In this document: piece by piece, positions 1 through 8,506 of the stretch | Position numbering within the stretch: position 1 is the first letter of the stretch | Layout: every line of letters begins with the position of its first letter | Origin: Bradyrhizobiaceae bacterium | GTDB lineage: Bacteria; Pseudomonadota; Alphaproteobacteria; Rhizobiales; Xanthobacteraceae | Reading direction: 5' to 3' | NCBI GenBank assembly: GCA_003963145.1 | Contig: RXJJ01000008.1 | Coordinates: 48,545-112,544 of the forward strand | Length of the DNA stretch: 64,000 nt | Position numbers and translations under genes: made by a program | The notes under the pieces: model-generated | What the model saw: only the letters and a program-made list of their open reading frames with translations | What the model was told of the DNA's origin: nothing | The model's database searches: none

Positions 1-299
1 AGGCCAATGGCGGCGCGGTCAAAACCGTCGAGGGCATGGCCAATGCCGACGGCACGCTGTCCGCGATCCAGGAAGGTTTCCGCATGATGCACGGCCTGCA
101 ATGCGGGTTCTGCACGCCGGGCATGATCATGCGCGCCAGCGTTCTGTTGCGCGAGAATCCAGATCCGACCGAGGAAGAAATCCGCTACGGCATCTCCGGA
201 AATCTCTGTCGCTGCACGGGATACCAGAACATCGTCAAAGCCGTTCAATACGCCGCCGCCAAGATGAATGGCCGCACATTGCAGGAGGCCGCAGAATGA
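1..299 (+). CDS. coxS: CO dehydrogenase small (iron-sulfur) subunit, 3' part
   Basis: This is the C-terminal part of the small subunit of aerobic Mo-Cu CO dehydrogenase; the 5' end lies outside the window and in-frame codons begin at base 3. The visible protein carries the all-alpha [2Fe-2S] domain, with the paired-cysteine motifs CGFCTPG and CRCTGY that hold the cluster next to the molybdopterin. It passes electrons from the large subunit to the FAD subunit. The stop codon overlaps the coxL start (ATGA), as expected for translational coupling in a coxMSL operon. The family (xanthine oxidase small subunit) is certain; the CODH assignment rests on the form I motif in the next gene. Confidence 0.93.
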   Translation, partial: ANGGAVKTVEGMANADGTLSAIQEGFRMMHGLQCGFCTPGMIMRASVLLRENPDPTEEEIRYGISGNLCRCTGYQNIVKAVQYAAAKMNGRTLQEAAE

Positions 300-2710
300 A
301 CGAGGTCGTTCTCACCCGTGAGGCGCGGGAAGCGCGTCTCGAAGGCATGGGCTGCAAGCGCAAGCGCGTCGAGGATATCCGCTTCACCCAGGGCAAGGGC
401 AATTACGTCGATGACGTGAAGCTGCCGAACATGGTGCACGGCGATTTCGTGCGCTCGCAATACGCCCATGCGCGCATCAAGAAGATCGATGCCTCCAGGG
501 CCAAGGCGCTGCCGGGCGTGATCGCGGTTCTTACCGCCGAAGATCTCAAACCGCTCGGACTGCACTGGATGCCGACGCTCGCCGGCGACGTGCAGGCCGT
601 GCTTGCCGACGGCAAGGTGCATTTCCAGAATCAGGAAATCGCCTTCGTGGTCGCGGAGAACCGTTACATCACCGACGATGCAATCCAGCTTGTCGAGGTG
701 GAATACGAGGCGCTCCCGGTGCTGGTCGATCCGTTCAAATCGATGGGTCCCGATGCGCCGATCCTGCGCGAGGACATCGCTGACAAGAAAACCGGCGCAC
801 ACGGGCCGCGCAAGCACCCGAACCACATTTTCGAGTGGACGGTCGGCGATAAGAACGCGACCGACGAGGCCTTCGCCAAGGCCGAGGTGACGACCAAGGA
901 CTTGATCACCTACCACCGCACCCATCCCTCGCCGCTCGAGACCTGCCAGTGCCTGGCCTCATTCGACAAGATCAAGGGCGAACTGACGCTGTACGGTACC
1001 TTCCAGGCGCCGCACGTCATTCGCACGGTGGCTTCGCTGCTCTCGAAAATTCCGGAGCACAAGATTCATGTCATCGCTCCCGATATTGGCGGCGGGTTCG
1101 GCAACAAGGTCGGCGCCTATGCTGGCTATATCTGTTCGATCGTTGCCTCCATCGTCACCGGCGTGCCGGTGAAATGGGTCGAGGATCGCATGGAGAACCT
1201 CTCCACGACATCATTCGCGCGCGACTATCACATGACCACGGAGATTGCAGCGACCAAGGACGGCAAGGTGCAGGCCCTGCGCGTTCACGTGCTCGCCGAT
1301 CACGGCGCGTTCGATGCCTGCGCCGACCCATCGAAATGGCCCGCCGGTTTCATGAACATCGTGACGGGTTCGTACGATTTCCCGTCCGCGCATCTGGCGG
1401 TGGACGGCGTCTATACCAACAAGGCGTCGGGCGGCGTCGCCTATCGCTGTTCGTTCCGTGTTACGGAAGCAGCCTATTGCATCGAACGCGCCATGGATGT
1501 TCTGGCCTACAAGCTGAAAATGGACCCCGCTGAATTGCGGATGAAGAATTTCATCCGCCGCGAGCAGTTTCCCTATCAATCGGCGCTCGGCTGGGAATAC
1601 GATTCAGGCGACTATCACATGGCCATGCAGAAGGCGATGGACGCCATCGATTACAAGGGCCTGCGCGCCGAACAGAAGGCGAAGCAGGAAGCGTTCAAAC
1701 GCGGCGAGACGCGCGAGATCATGGGTATTGGCGTGACTTTCTTTACCGAGATTGTTGGCGCGGGTCCCTCGAAGAACTGCGATATTCTCGGGGTCGCGAT
1801 GTTCGACTCGGCGGAAATCCGCATTCATCCGACAGGCTCGATCATCGCCCGCATGGGTTCGAAAAGCCAGGGGCAGGGCCATGAGACGACGTGGGCGCAG
1901 ATCATCGCCACCGAACTTGGCATTCCGGCCGACGACATCATGATCGAGGAAGGCAATACCGACACCGCACCCTATGGTCTCGGTACCTACGGTTCACGTT
2001 CGACACCGGTCGCAGGTGCTGCGATTGCGATGGCCGCGCGCAAGATCAAGAGCAAGGCACAGATGATCGCGGCCCACATGCTCGAAGTGTCCGAATACGA
2101 TCTCGAATGGGATATCGACGGCTTCCGGGTGAAGGGCAATCCCGAACGCAGCAAGTCGATGAAGGAGATCGCGTGGGCGGCCTATCATGCGCCGCCGCCG
2201 GGTCTCGAACCGGGCCTTGAGGCGGTGAACTATTACGACCCGCCAAACATGACCTATCCCTTCGGCGCGTATTTCTGCATCATGGACATCGATGTCGATA
2301 CCGGCGTCGCCAAGATCAGGCGCTTTTATGCGCTGGACGATTGCGGCACCCGCATCAACCCGATGATTATCGAGGGACAGGTGCATGGCGGTCTCACCGA
2401 AGCGTTCGCCATCTCAATGGGGCAGGAGATCTCATATGACGAAACCGGCAACGTCGTCGGCGCCTCGTTTATGGACTTCTTCCTGCCGACCGCGGTGGAA
2501 ACCCCGAAATGGGACACCGATTACACCGTGACGCCCTCGCCGCATCATCCGATCGGCGCCAAGGGCGTGGGCGAAAGCCCGAATGTCGGCGGCGTGCCAT
2601 GCTTCTCCAATGCTGTGAACGATGCGTTCAAGTTCCTCGGCGAGTACAATCTGCCGATGCCGCATTATCCGCACCGGCTGTGGCAGACGGCCCGCAAGCT
2701 CGGAGTTTAA
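296..2710 (+). CDS. coxL: Form I aerobic carbon monoxide dehydrogenase large subunit
   Basis: Catalytic molybdopterin subunit (804 aa) that oxidises CO to CO2 at a Mo-Cu site. The active-site loop reads AYRCSFR (Cys at about residue 385). That is the form I CODH signature AYxCSFR; form II enzymes and other hydroxylases carry AYRGAGR. Other cofactor motifs visible are [15 protein letters not shown] and the C-terminal GVGESP with the catalytic glutamate. The length is close to the roughly 809 aa known for the Oligotropha enzyme. The ATG at 296 overlaps the coxS stop, and the coxD start follows after 30 bases. A much earlier start is open in this frame but would overlap coxS. The form I call is read directly from the sequence; CO oxidation in vivo is inferred. 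Confidence 0.96.
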   Translation: MNEVVLTREAREARLEGMGCKRKRVEDIRFTQGKGNYVDDVKLPNMVHGDFVRSQYAHARIKKIDASRAKALPGVIAVLTAEDLKPLGLHWMPTLAGDVQAVLADGKVHFQNQEIAFVVAENRYITDDAIQLVEVEYEALPVLVDPFKSMGPDAPILREDIADKKTGAHGPRKHPNHIFEWTVGDKNATDEAFAKAEVTTKDLITYHRTHPSPLETCQCLASFDKIKGELTLYGTFQAPHVIRTVASLLSKIPEHKIHVIAPDIGGGFGNKVGAYAGYICSIVASIVTGVPVKWVEDRMENLSTTSFARDYHMTTEIAATKDGKVQALRVHVLADHGAFDACADPSKWPAGFMNIVTGSYDFPSAHLAVDGVYTNKASGGVAYRCSFRVTEAAYCIERAMDVLAYKLKMDPAELRMKNFIRREQFPYQSALGWEYDSGDYHMAMQKAMDAIDYKGLRAEQKAKQEAFKRGETREIMGIGVTFFTEIVGAGPSKNCDILGVAMFDSAEIRIHPTGSIIARMGSKSQGQGHETTWAQIIATELGIPADDIMIEEGNTDTAPYGLGTYGSRSTPVAGAAIAMAARKIKSKAQMIAAHMLEVSEYDLEWDIDGFRVKGNPERSKSMKEIAWAAYHAPPPGLEPGLEAVNYYDPPNMTYPFGAYFCIMDIDVDTGVAKIRRFYALDDCGTRINPMIIEGQVHGGLTEAFAISMGQEISYDETGNVVGASFMDFFLPTAVETPKWDTDYTVTPSPHHPIGAKGVGESPNVGGVPCFSNAVNDAFKFLGEYNLPMPHYPHRLWQTARKLGV

Positions 2711-2740
2711 GACGCGCAAGGTGAAGGACCTAACGTCACG

Positions 2741-3622
2741 ATGACTGCAACGCTTGCCCGGGGGCAAATTGCCGAGCGGCTTGCCGGTGTCGGCTACGTC
2801 GCCGATCAGGGGCTTGCGACGGCGCTTGCGCTGATGGATATGCTCGGACGCCCGCTTTTGCTGGAAGGCGAGGCGGGCGTCGGCAAGACCGAAGTGGCCA
2901 AGGCGCTTGCAGCGCTGCATGGGGTCGAGCTGATCCGGCTGCAATGCTACGAGGGTCTCGATCGCAACGAAGCGCTTTACGAGTGGAATTATCAGAGCCA
3001 GCTCCTCGCGATCAAAATCCGCGAGGGCGGAGACGCGAAGCAGATCGAGGACGAGATTTTCTCCGAGAAATATCTGCTTGAGCGGCCTTTGCTGGCGGCG
3101 ATCCGCAAGGACGTTCCTCCGGTTCTGCTGATCGACGAGATCGACCGCGCCGATCAGGAGTTCGAGGCGTTTCTGCTCGAAATTCTGTCGGACTTTCAGG
3201 TTTCGATTCCTGAACTTGGTACCATCCGCGCAAAGACCATTCCGCGCGTCGTTCTGACATCGAATGGCACGCGCGAATTGTCCGACGCCCTGCGGCGGCG
3301 CTGTCTCTATCACGTCATCGATTTTCCGGATGTCGACCGCGAGGTGCGCATTCTATTGGTGCGGGTGCCGGGCATCGACGCCGAACTTGCCTTTCAGATC
3401 GCGCGTCTGGTCGAGCGAATCCGAAAAGAGGATCTGTCGAAAACGCCTGGCATTGCCGAATCGCTCGACTGGGCGGCGGCGCTGGTCGGGCTCGGCGTCA
3501 CGCGGCTCGATGCCGACCGCGAGGCGGTTTACGACACGCTGTCCTGCGTGCTCAAGACGCGCGAGGATCAATCTCGCATCACTCGCGAAGTCTCGGATCG
3601 CCTGATCGGGAAGGTGGCGTGA
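2741..3622 (+). CDS. coxD: MoxR-type AAA+ ATPase CoxD
   Basis: AAA+ ATPase of the MoxR family (293 aa). In carboxidotrophs CoxD is needed to mature the Mo-Cu centre of CO dehydrogenase, acting as a chaperone-like ATPase. Walker A (GEAGVGKT) sits near residue 42, Walker B (VLLIDEIDR) near residue 128, and sensor-like TSNGTREL follows. It lies between coxL and coxE and ends one base before the coxE ATG, the usual MoxR plus von Willebrand A pairing. The start ATG at 2741 gives the full family length. Function is established for the family; here it is assigned by motif and operon position. Confidence 0.92.
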   Translation: MTATLARGQIAERLAGVGYVADQGLATALALMDMLGRPLLLEGEAGVGKTEVAKALAALHGVELIRLQCYEGLDRNEALYEWNYQSQLLAIKIREGGDAKQIEDEIFSEKYLLERPLLAAIRKDVPPVLLIDEIDRADQEFEAFLLEILSDFQVSIPELGTIRAKTIPRVVLTSNGTRELSDALRRRCLYHVIDFPDVDREVRILLVRVPGIDAELAFQIARLVERIRKEDLSKTPGIAESLDWAAALVGLGVTRLDADREAVYDTLSCVLKTREDQSRITREVSDRLIGKVA

Positions 3623-3623
3623 G

Positions 3624-4823
3624 ATGGCGGCGCTGCGCAAATCCTCCCGCATCGATGTCGGATTTTCCGTCCGTCTGCGTGTGGCGGGATTCCTGCGCAC
3701 GCTGCGCGACAACGGATTCAGGGTGGGACTGGCGGAAAGCCGAGATGTGCTGAAAATCGTCGCGGACGCCGGCATGGACCGGCCTTCGTCCGTGAAGCCG
3801 GCATTGAAGGCATTGCTTTGCAGCCGCCGGTCCGACTGGGATGCGTTCGACGATCTGTTCGACGCATTCTGGCTGGGGCGGGGCGTGAAGACCCGCACCA
3901 CTGTAAACGCCTCGCGGTCCGCATTGCAGAAGAACATGTTGAACGCGTCACCGCAGCGCGGCGGGACGAGTCCGGATGACGGGCTGGCGAGCGACGTCGA
4001 GCGCAGTTCCAGCGGGCAAGACAGCGACGAAGCGGAGCTGAAAGGCAAACGCGAAGGTGCCAGCCGGTTCGATAATCTCGCGCACACCGATTTCCGCAAG
4101 ATCGCCGATCCCGATGCCATTGCCGAAGCCAACGCGCTGGCGGAGCGGCTGGCGCGGACCATGCGCGCGCGCATCACAAGGCGTGACCGTAAATCACAGC
4201 GCGGGCGGCAGATCGACCTTCGCCGCACCATCCGCGCCAGTCTTCAAACTGGCGGCGTTCCGCTCGATCTCATCCGTCGCCGCCCGCATAACAGGCCGCT
4301 GCGGCTTGTGGTGCTGCTCGATGCGTCAGGCTCGATGAGTCTCTATACGGCGGTGTTCGTGCGCTTCGTCCACGGCATCCTCGATCATTTTCTGGAAGCC
4401 GACGCGTTCCTGTTTCACACCCAGCTCGTCCATGTCTCGGATGCGCTGCGCGAGAAGGATGCCGGTCGGGCGCTCGATCGGCTCGGGCTGATGGCGCAAG
4501 GCGTCGGTGGCGGCACCAAGATCGGCGAGAGCCTCGCCACCTTCAACCGCTGGCACGCCGCGCGGGTCATCCACTCGCGCACCTGCGTGATGATCCTGTC
4601 GGATGGCTACGATACCGGCGAGCCGGAGCATCTCAAACGGGAGATGGCCGCGCTGCGCCGCCGCTGCAAACGCATCGTCTGGCTGAATCCGATGATCGGT
4701 TGGGAGGGTTACGAGCCCTCCGCACGCGGCATGGCGGCGGCCTTGCCTTACGTCGATCTGTTCGCGCCGGCGCATACGCTCGATTCGCTTGCCGCGCTCG
4801 AACCTTACCTCGCCCGGATCTGA
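3624..4823 (+). CDS. coxE: von Willebrand factor A domain protein CoxE
   Basis: Protein of 399 aa with a C-terminal VWA (CoxE-type) domain. The metal-ion-dependent adhesion motif DASGSMS is near residue 234, and a conserved SDGYDTGEPEHL stretch follows near residue 329. The N-terminal half is basic with a low-complexity acidic/serine linker around residues 115-145. VWA proteins paired with MoxR ATPases act as substrate-recognition partners; CoxE is required with CoxD for assembling a functional CuSMo centre. The start follows the coxD stop after one base, so the two are probably translationally coupled. Confidence 0.92.
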   Translation: MAALRKSSRIDVGFSVRLRVAGFLRTLRDNGFRVGLAESRDVLKIVADAGMDRPSSVKPALKALLCSRRSDWDAFDDLFDAFWLGRGVKTRTTVNASRSALQKNMLNASPQRGGTSPDDGLASDVERSSSGQDSDEAELKGKREGASRFDNLAHTDFRKIADPDAIAEANALAERLARTMRARITRRDRKSQRGRQIDLRRTIRASLQTGGVPLDLIRRRPHNRPLRLVVLLDASGSMSLYTAVFVRFVHGILDHFLEADAFLFHTQLVHVSDALREKDAGRALDRLGLMAQGVGGGTKIGESLATFNRWHAARVIHSRTCVMILSDGYDTGEPEHLKREMAALRRRCKRIVWLNPMIGWEGYEPSARGMAAALPYVDLFAPAHTLDSLAALEPYLARI

Positions 4824-4834
4824 GGATTTGTGAG

Positions 4835-5668
4835 ATGCACGCTCATCCCGACACCCTCGATATGGTCGCAACACTCAAATCGCGTGGTGAGCCCTTTGCA
4901 CTCGCGACCGTGGTGCGCACGGTCTCGGTGACTGCGGCGAAGGCCGGCGCGAAGGCGGTGATCCGTCCCGACGGCACAATCACCGAAGGCTGGATCGGCG
5001 GCGGCTGCGCGCGTGCCGCCGTGCTGAAGGCCGCGCGGGAATCCATCGCGGACGGCCGTCCACGTCTCGTCTCGATCCAGCCGAAGGATTTGCTCGAGGA
5101 GCACGGCGTCGTGGCCGGGCAGGAAAAGGACGGCGTCAAGTTCGCCAACAATATGTGTCCGAGCCAGGGAAGCATGGATGTGTTCGTCGAGCCGGTATTG
5201 CCGAAACCGTCGCTGGTGATTTTCGGCGCAAGTCCTGTCGCGGTGGCGCTGGCGGACATCGCGCCTCGCTTCGGCTATCGCGTCGTGGTCTGCGCGCCAT
5301 CCGACGACCAGAAACTGTTCGCAGCGGCGGATCAGCGGATTGAAGGCTTCGCGCTGCCGGTCGCGGGCGAGGGTCAGCGCTACGTCGTCGTGTCAACCCA
5401 AGGACGCGGCGACGAAGCGGCGCTGCGTTCGGCGCTGTCGATCGACGCGGAGCATATCGGCTTTGTCGGCAGTTCACGCAAAATGGCAGCGCTGCGCGAA
5501 AGCCTTCTCGAATCCGGTACACCGCCGGAGCGGTTCAACCGCCTCAAGGGGCCTGCGGGTCTCGACCTTGGCGCCGTCACGCCCGAGGAAATCGCGTTGT
5601 CCATTCTTGCGGAAATCCTCATGATCCGCCGCAACAACCAGCGCGCAGCAACGATAACGACAGCCTGA
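4835..5668 (+). CDS. coxF: XdhC/CoxF-family molybdenum-enzyme maturation factor
   Basis: XdhC/CoxI-family protein of 277 aa. The N-terminal half carries the XdhC-CoxI domain (EGWIGGGCARAAV, residues about 50-62). The C-terminal half looks like a Rossmann-type XdhC_C domain (VIFGASPVAVAL, then VSTQGRGDEAAL and GFVGSSRKMAAL). XdhC proteins bind and modify molybdenum cofactor before insertion into xanthine-oxidase-type enzymes. The ATG at 4835 was chosen because it follows the coxE stop with a GAGG-like site; an upstream start in the same frame would overlap coxE by more than 100 bases. Confidence 0.88.
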   Translation: MHAHPDTLDMVATLKSRGEPFALATVVRTVSVTAAKAGAKAVIRPDGTITEGWIGGGCARAAVLKAARESIADGRPRLVSIQPKDLLEEHGVVAGQEKDGVKFANNMCPSQGSMDVFVEPVLPKPSLVIFGASPVAVALADIAPRFGYRVVVCAPSDDQKLFAAADQRIEGFALPVAGEGQRYVVVSTQGRGDEAALRSALSIDAEHIGFVGSSRKMAALRESLLESGTPPERFNRLKGPAGLDLGAVTPEEIALSILAEILMIRRNNQRAATITTA

Positions 5669-5679
5669 GGATTATTCCG

Positions 5680-6279
5680 ATGCAGATGAATGACAGCCAG
5701 CGTATTCCGGCCTCGAAGGAAAAGGTCTGGGCGGCCCTGAACGATCCCGATGTCCTTAAACAGTGCATCCCGGGTTGCCAGAGCCTTGAAAAAACGTCCC
5801 CGACGGAAATGACCGCGACGGTCGTGTTCAAGGTCGGGCCGGTCAAGGCGTCGTTCTCCGGCAAGGTGACTCTGTCCGATCTCGATCCGCCGAACGGCTA
5901 TCGCATTAACGGCGAAGGATCCGGCGGCGTTGCGGGTTTCGCCAATGGCGGCGCCACGGTGAAGCTCGAGGCCGAGAGCCCCGATGTAACAATTCTTCAT
6001 TATGAAGTCGACGCGCAGATCGGCGGCAAGCTGGCGCAGCTCGGCTCTCGCCTGATCGATTCCACCGCGAAAAAGCTCGCAGGCGAATTCTTCGAGAAAT
6101 TCGCCGAAGTCGTTGCCGCCGAAGGCGCGAGCGGCGGAGGAATCGCCGGCAAGGTCGCCGGCACGGCGAGTGTCGCGCTGCTCGCCCTGGCGCTGAGTTC
6201 GAACTGGTGCTGCCTGACCGGGCATCATCACGAGACGGATGCTCTGTTCGTCTCCGCGATCTGCTCGTCGCGATCGTAA
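5680..6279 (+). CDS. coxG: CoxG/SRPBCC-family protein, last gene of the cox operon
   Basis: SRPBCC-fold protein (199 aa) of the CoxG family, reported to help anchor CO dehydrogenase to the cytoplasmic membrane. The conserved N-terminus (RIPASKEKVWAALNDPDVL, CIPGCQSLE) and the body (GSGGVAGFANGGATVKLE) are clear to about residue 160. The last 30 residues are unusual: after a short hydrophobic run they read WCCLTGHHHETD and then ICSSRS, with no positively flanked membrane helix as I would expect for this family. This may be a divergent tail or a 3' frameshift. The gene follows coxF after 11 bases and is followed by a hairpin. Confidence 0.85.
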   Translation: MQMNDSQRIPASKEKVWAALNDPDVLKQCIPGCQSLEKTSPTEMTATVVFKVGPVKASFSGKVTLSDLDPPNGYRINGEGSGGVAGFANGGATVKLEAESPDVTILHYEVDAQIGGKLAQLGSRLIDSTAKKLAGEFFEKFAEVVAAEGASGGGIAGKVAGTASVALLALALSSNWCCLTGHHHETDALFVSAICSSRS

Positions 6280-6302
6280 TCGCCCAAAAATCAATTCATT
6301 CC

Positions 6303-6331
6303 GCCATTCTCGTTGCCGCGAGAATGGCTTT
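6303..6331 (+). terminator. Hairpin after coxG
   Basis: Perfect 10-bp stem GCCATTCTCG / CGAGAATGGC with a 6-nt loop, followed by TTT. It lies 24 bases after the coxG stop and 120 bases before the next gene, so it probably ends or attenuates the cox transcript. The U-tract is short, so termination strength is uncertain. Confidence 0.55.
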
Positions 6332-6453
6332 GCAGAAACGCGTAAAACAAAAGAATTCTGTAAGATTGCGGCTGCGACATTTTGCTTCTCATATCTGTGG
6401 GTTGTTTCGCGCGCGGCTAATCAGCCGTCGCACACCACCTCAAGGATATGAAA

Positions 6454-7926
6454 ATGTCGGATATTGCAGTCAAGGTTTCGGAGCCGATCGCGCTCAAGGC
6501 GCGGCTGACCGAAGACTGGCTGGCGGTCGCCATCGGCCTGCTGGTGTTCGGTCTTGCTCTCCTCAGCGCAACGGGAATAGACGTTCTGGGATGGGCGGTC
6601 TCAACCTCGGTCTATAACGATCTGTCGCTGGCGCTTAACCCCATCACCAAGAGCTACGCATGGCTTGGCGGCGGTGGCGCGCTGGTCGCAACCTACCTTT
6701 CCCTTCTTGTCGTGCTGAGCATCGGGGTAGCCGTGCTCGGCGGCAACGTGAAGAAATTTGCGCTCGCCTTCACCGCTGTGTTCGCCTTGGCTTATGGCAG
6801 CTGGATCGGAGGCAGCTATGCCCGTATCGCGGCGGTGACGCCAGCCGAGTATCAGAAATTCGGGATCGACTGGTCGCTGCGGCTCACCAACGAGGGCGGC
6901 TTTATCATCGCGCTGCTGGTGGGCATCGTGATCGCGAATTTCTTTCCACGCGTTGCGGAATGGCTGAAGGAAGCGATCCGCCCCGAGCTCTACATCAAGA
7001 TCGCGATTGTCATTCTCGGTGCCACTGTCGCTGTGACGGCGGCGGGACGGCTCAATCTTGCATCCTCGCTGCTCATTCGTGGCACGGCGGCGATCATCGA
7101 GGCCTATCTGATCTACTGGGCGGTGATTTATTTCGTCGCCCGCAAATGGTTCGGCTTCAGCCGGGAATGGTCGGTGCCGCTGGCGTCGGGCATTTCGATC
7201 TGCGGCGTGGCGGCGGCGATCGCAACAGGCGGCGCCATTCGCGCGCGTCCGGCGGTCCCGGTGCTGGTGTCCTCCCTTGTCGTCGTGTTTGCGGTCGTTG
7301 AAGTGCTGATCCTGCCCTTCCTCGCACAGACGTTCCTGTGGCAGGAGCCTCTGGTGGCAGGTGCGTGGATTGGTCTTGCGGTCAAGACCGATGGCGCGGC
7401 GGTTGCTGGCGGCGGCATCACCGAAGCTCTCATCACCGCGAAAGCGGCGGCGGAAGGCATCAAATATCAGCCGGGCTGGATTATCGCCACCACGACGACG
7501 GTGAAGATCTTCATCGATATCTTCATCGGCATCTGGGCCTTTATTCTCGGTTACATCTGGACCAACCACATCGACAAGGGACCGGATAAGGCGAAGCCTT
7601 CGGAAATCTGGCAGCGTTTCCCGAAATTCGTTCTCGGCTTCCTGTTCGTGTTCGCGGTGTCGCTCTGGCTTGCACTCGGCTCGACGCCGGAGATTGCCAA
7701 GGCTCTCCCGACCGTCGCCGGCGAGGCCAACGTGTTCCGGGTGATCTTCTTCATCCTGACCTTCTTCTCGATCGGCGTGCTGACCGATTTCCGCAAGCTC
7801 TGGCAGCAAGGCTTCGGCAAGCTGGCGGCGGTGTATTTCGTCAGCCTGTTCGGGTTCGTGATCTGGGTCGGTCTTTTGATCTCGTGGCTGTTCTTCAGCG
7901 GCGTCAAGCCTCCGCTGGTCAGCTAA
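6454..7926 (+). CDS. YeiH-type putative sulfate exporter family membrane protein
   Basis: Polytopic inner-membrane protein of 490 aa with roughly 12 hydrophobic segments. It resembles the YeiH/Cons_hypoth698 family, annotated as putative sulfate exporters, through motifs such as SGISICGVAAAIATGGAIRA, GLAVKTDGAAVAGG and the C-terminal GVLTDFRKLW. E. coli YeiH is near 350 aa, so this is the long version of the family with extra N-terminal helices. The ATG at 6454 is preferred over 6448 because AAGGA lies 7 bases upstream of it. The substrate is unproven; position after cox genes suggests but does not prove a link to CO metabolism. A 50-codon membrane miniprotein follows directly. Confidence 0.8.
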   Translation: MSDIAVKVSEPIALKARLTEDWLAVAIGLLVFGLALLSATGIDVLGWAVSTSVYNDLSLALNPITKSYAWLGGGGALVATYLSLLVVLSIGVAVLGGNVKKFALAFTAVFALAYGSWIGGSYARIAAVTPAEYQKFGIDWSLRLTNEGGFIIALLVGIVIANFFPRVAEWLKEAIRPELYIKIAIVILGATVAVTAAGRLNLASSLLIRGTAAIIEAYLIYWAVIYFVARKWFGFSREWSVPLASGISICGVAAAIATGGAIRARPAVPVLVSSLVVVFAVVEVLILPFLAQTFLWQEPLVAGAWIGLAVKTDGAAVAGGGITEALITAKAAAEGIKYQPGWIIATTTTVKIFIDIFIGIWAFILGYIWTNHIDKGPDKAKPSEIWQRFPKFVLGFLFVFAVSLWLALGSTPEIAKALPTVAGEANVFRVIFFILTFFSIGVLTDFRKLWQQGFGKLAAVYFVSLFGFVIWVGLLISWLFFSGVKPPLVS

Positions 7927-7945
7927 CCAACATAAGGAGTTGCCA

Positions 7946-8098
7946 ATGTCACAGATTGATCTGAAGGCGGAACAGGACGCCGCCGTTGAACCCCTTCTCC
8001 CGATCGAGAAAAAGCTGATCGGTTGGAGTCTCGGTATCGGCATTGTGTTCTTGATCGTGCTGATTGCGATCAATCATTTCTTGCCTATCAAGATTTAG
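7946..8098 (+). CDS. 50-residue single-pass membrane miniprotein
   Basis: Short reading frame (50 aa) starting 19 bases after the transporter stop, with AAGGAG at a good distance upstream of the ATG. The first half is polar and acidic (MSQIDLKAEQDAAVEP, then LPIEKKLIGW) and the second half is one hydrophobic helix (GIGIVFLIVLIAI) ending in LPIKI. It is probably cotranscribed with the YeiH-like gene and may be a small accessory subunit of it. No family was recognised. A strong terminator follows 18 bases after the stop. Confidence 0.7.
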   Translation: MSQIDLKAEQDAAVEPLLPIEKKLIGWSLGIGIVFLIVLIAINHFLPIKI

Positions 8099-8116
8099 GC
8101 CTTTCTTCGGCCAATC

Positions 8117-8146
8117 AACGGCGGCAGCGATGCCGCCGTTTTTTTT
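8117..8146 (+). terminator. Rho-independent terminator
   Basis: Perfect 10-bp stem AACGGCGGCA / TGCCGCCGTT with a GCGA tetraloop; its 3' arm runs into an eight-T tract. It closes the transporter-miniprotein transcript. Confidence 0.9.
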
Positions 8147-8242
8147 GGCGAGGTCCCGTCGCCGCGATAGTTCCAGCGGCTGCCCGCAGGAACATGGGGC
8201 GCGCGCCGCCGTTCTGGCCCTGATGTATGAACCCAGGGAGAC

Positions 8243-8497
8243 ATGATCATGCGCAAATATCTTGCTGTCGCTCTTGTCGCGTTAGGATTCTCCTCGCCGG
8301 TGCTGGCGTCCGATGTTGGTGGATTGATTTCGATGCAGAACGCCATTGGCGTCGCCAACCAGATCGGAATCGTCGCGATATCCGAGGCCCAGTTTTCCGG
8401 CGATGAATGGCAGATCGAGGGCCGTGACGCTTACGGACGGCACATGGAAGTCGATGTCGACGCGCTGACCGGCGAGGTCCGGAACGTCGACCGTTAA
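8243..8497 (+). CDS. Small secreted PepSY-domain protein
   Basis: Protein of 84 aa. It has an N-terminal signal peptide (RKYLAVALVALGFSSPVLA, probable cleavage after ALA near residue 22). A single PepSY-like repeat fills the rest (MQNAIGVANQIG, AQFSGDEWQIEG, then MEVDVDALTGEVRNVDR). Such periplasmic proteins are thought to bind or inhibit partner proteins. ATG codons occur at 8243 and 8249; AGGGAGA upstream of 8243 supports the first. It ends 10 bases before the convergent LysR gene. Confidence 0.75.
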   Translation: MIMRKYLAVALVALGFSSPVLASDVGGLISMQNAIGVANQIGIVAISEAQFSGDEWQIEGRDAYGRHMEVDVDALTGEVRNVDR

Positions 8498-8506
8498 ACC
8501 GGGCCG

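Noticed and set aside
36-299. coxS starting at the internal ATG at base 36
   Set aside because: The frame is open to the window edge and the residues before that ATG fit the small-subunit family, so the gene simply begins before the window.
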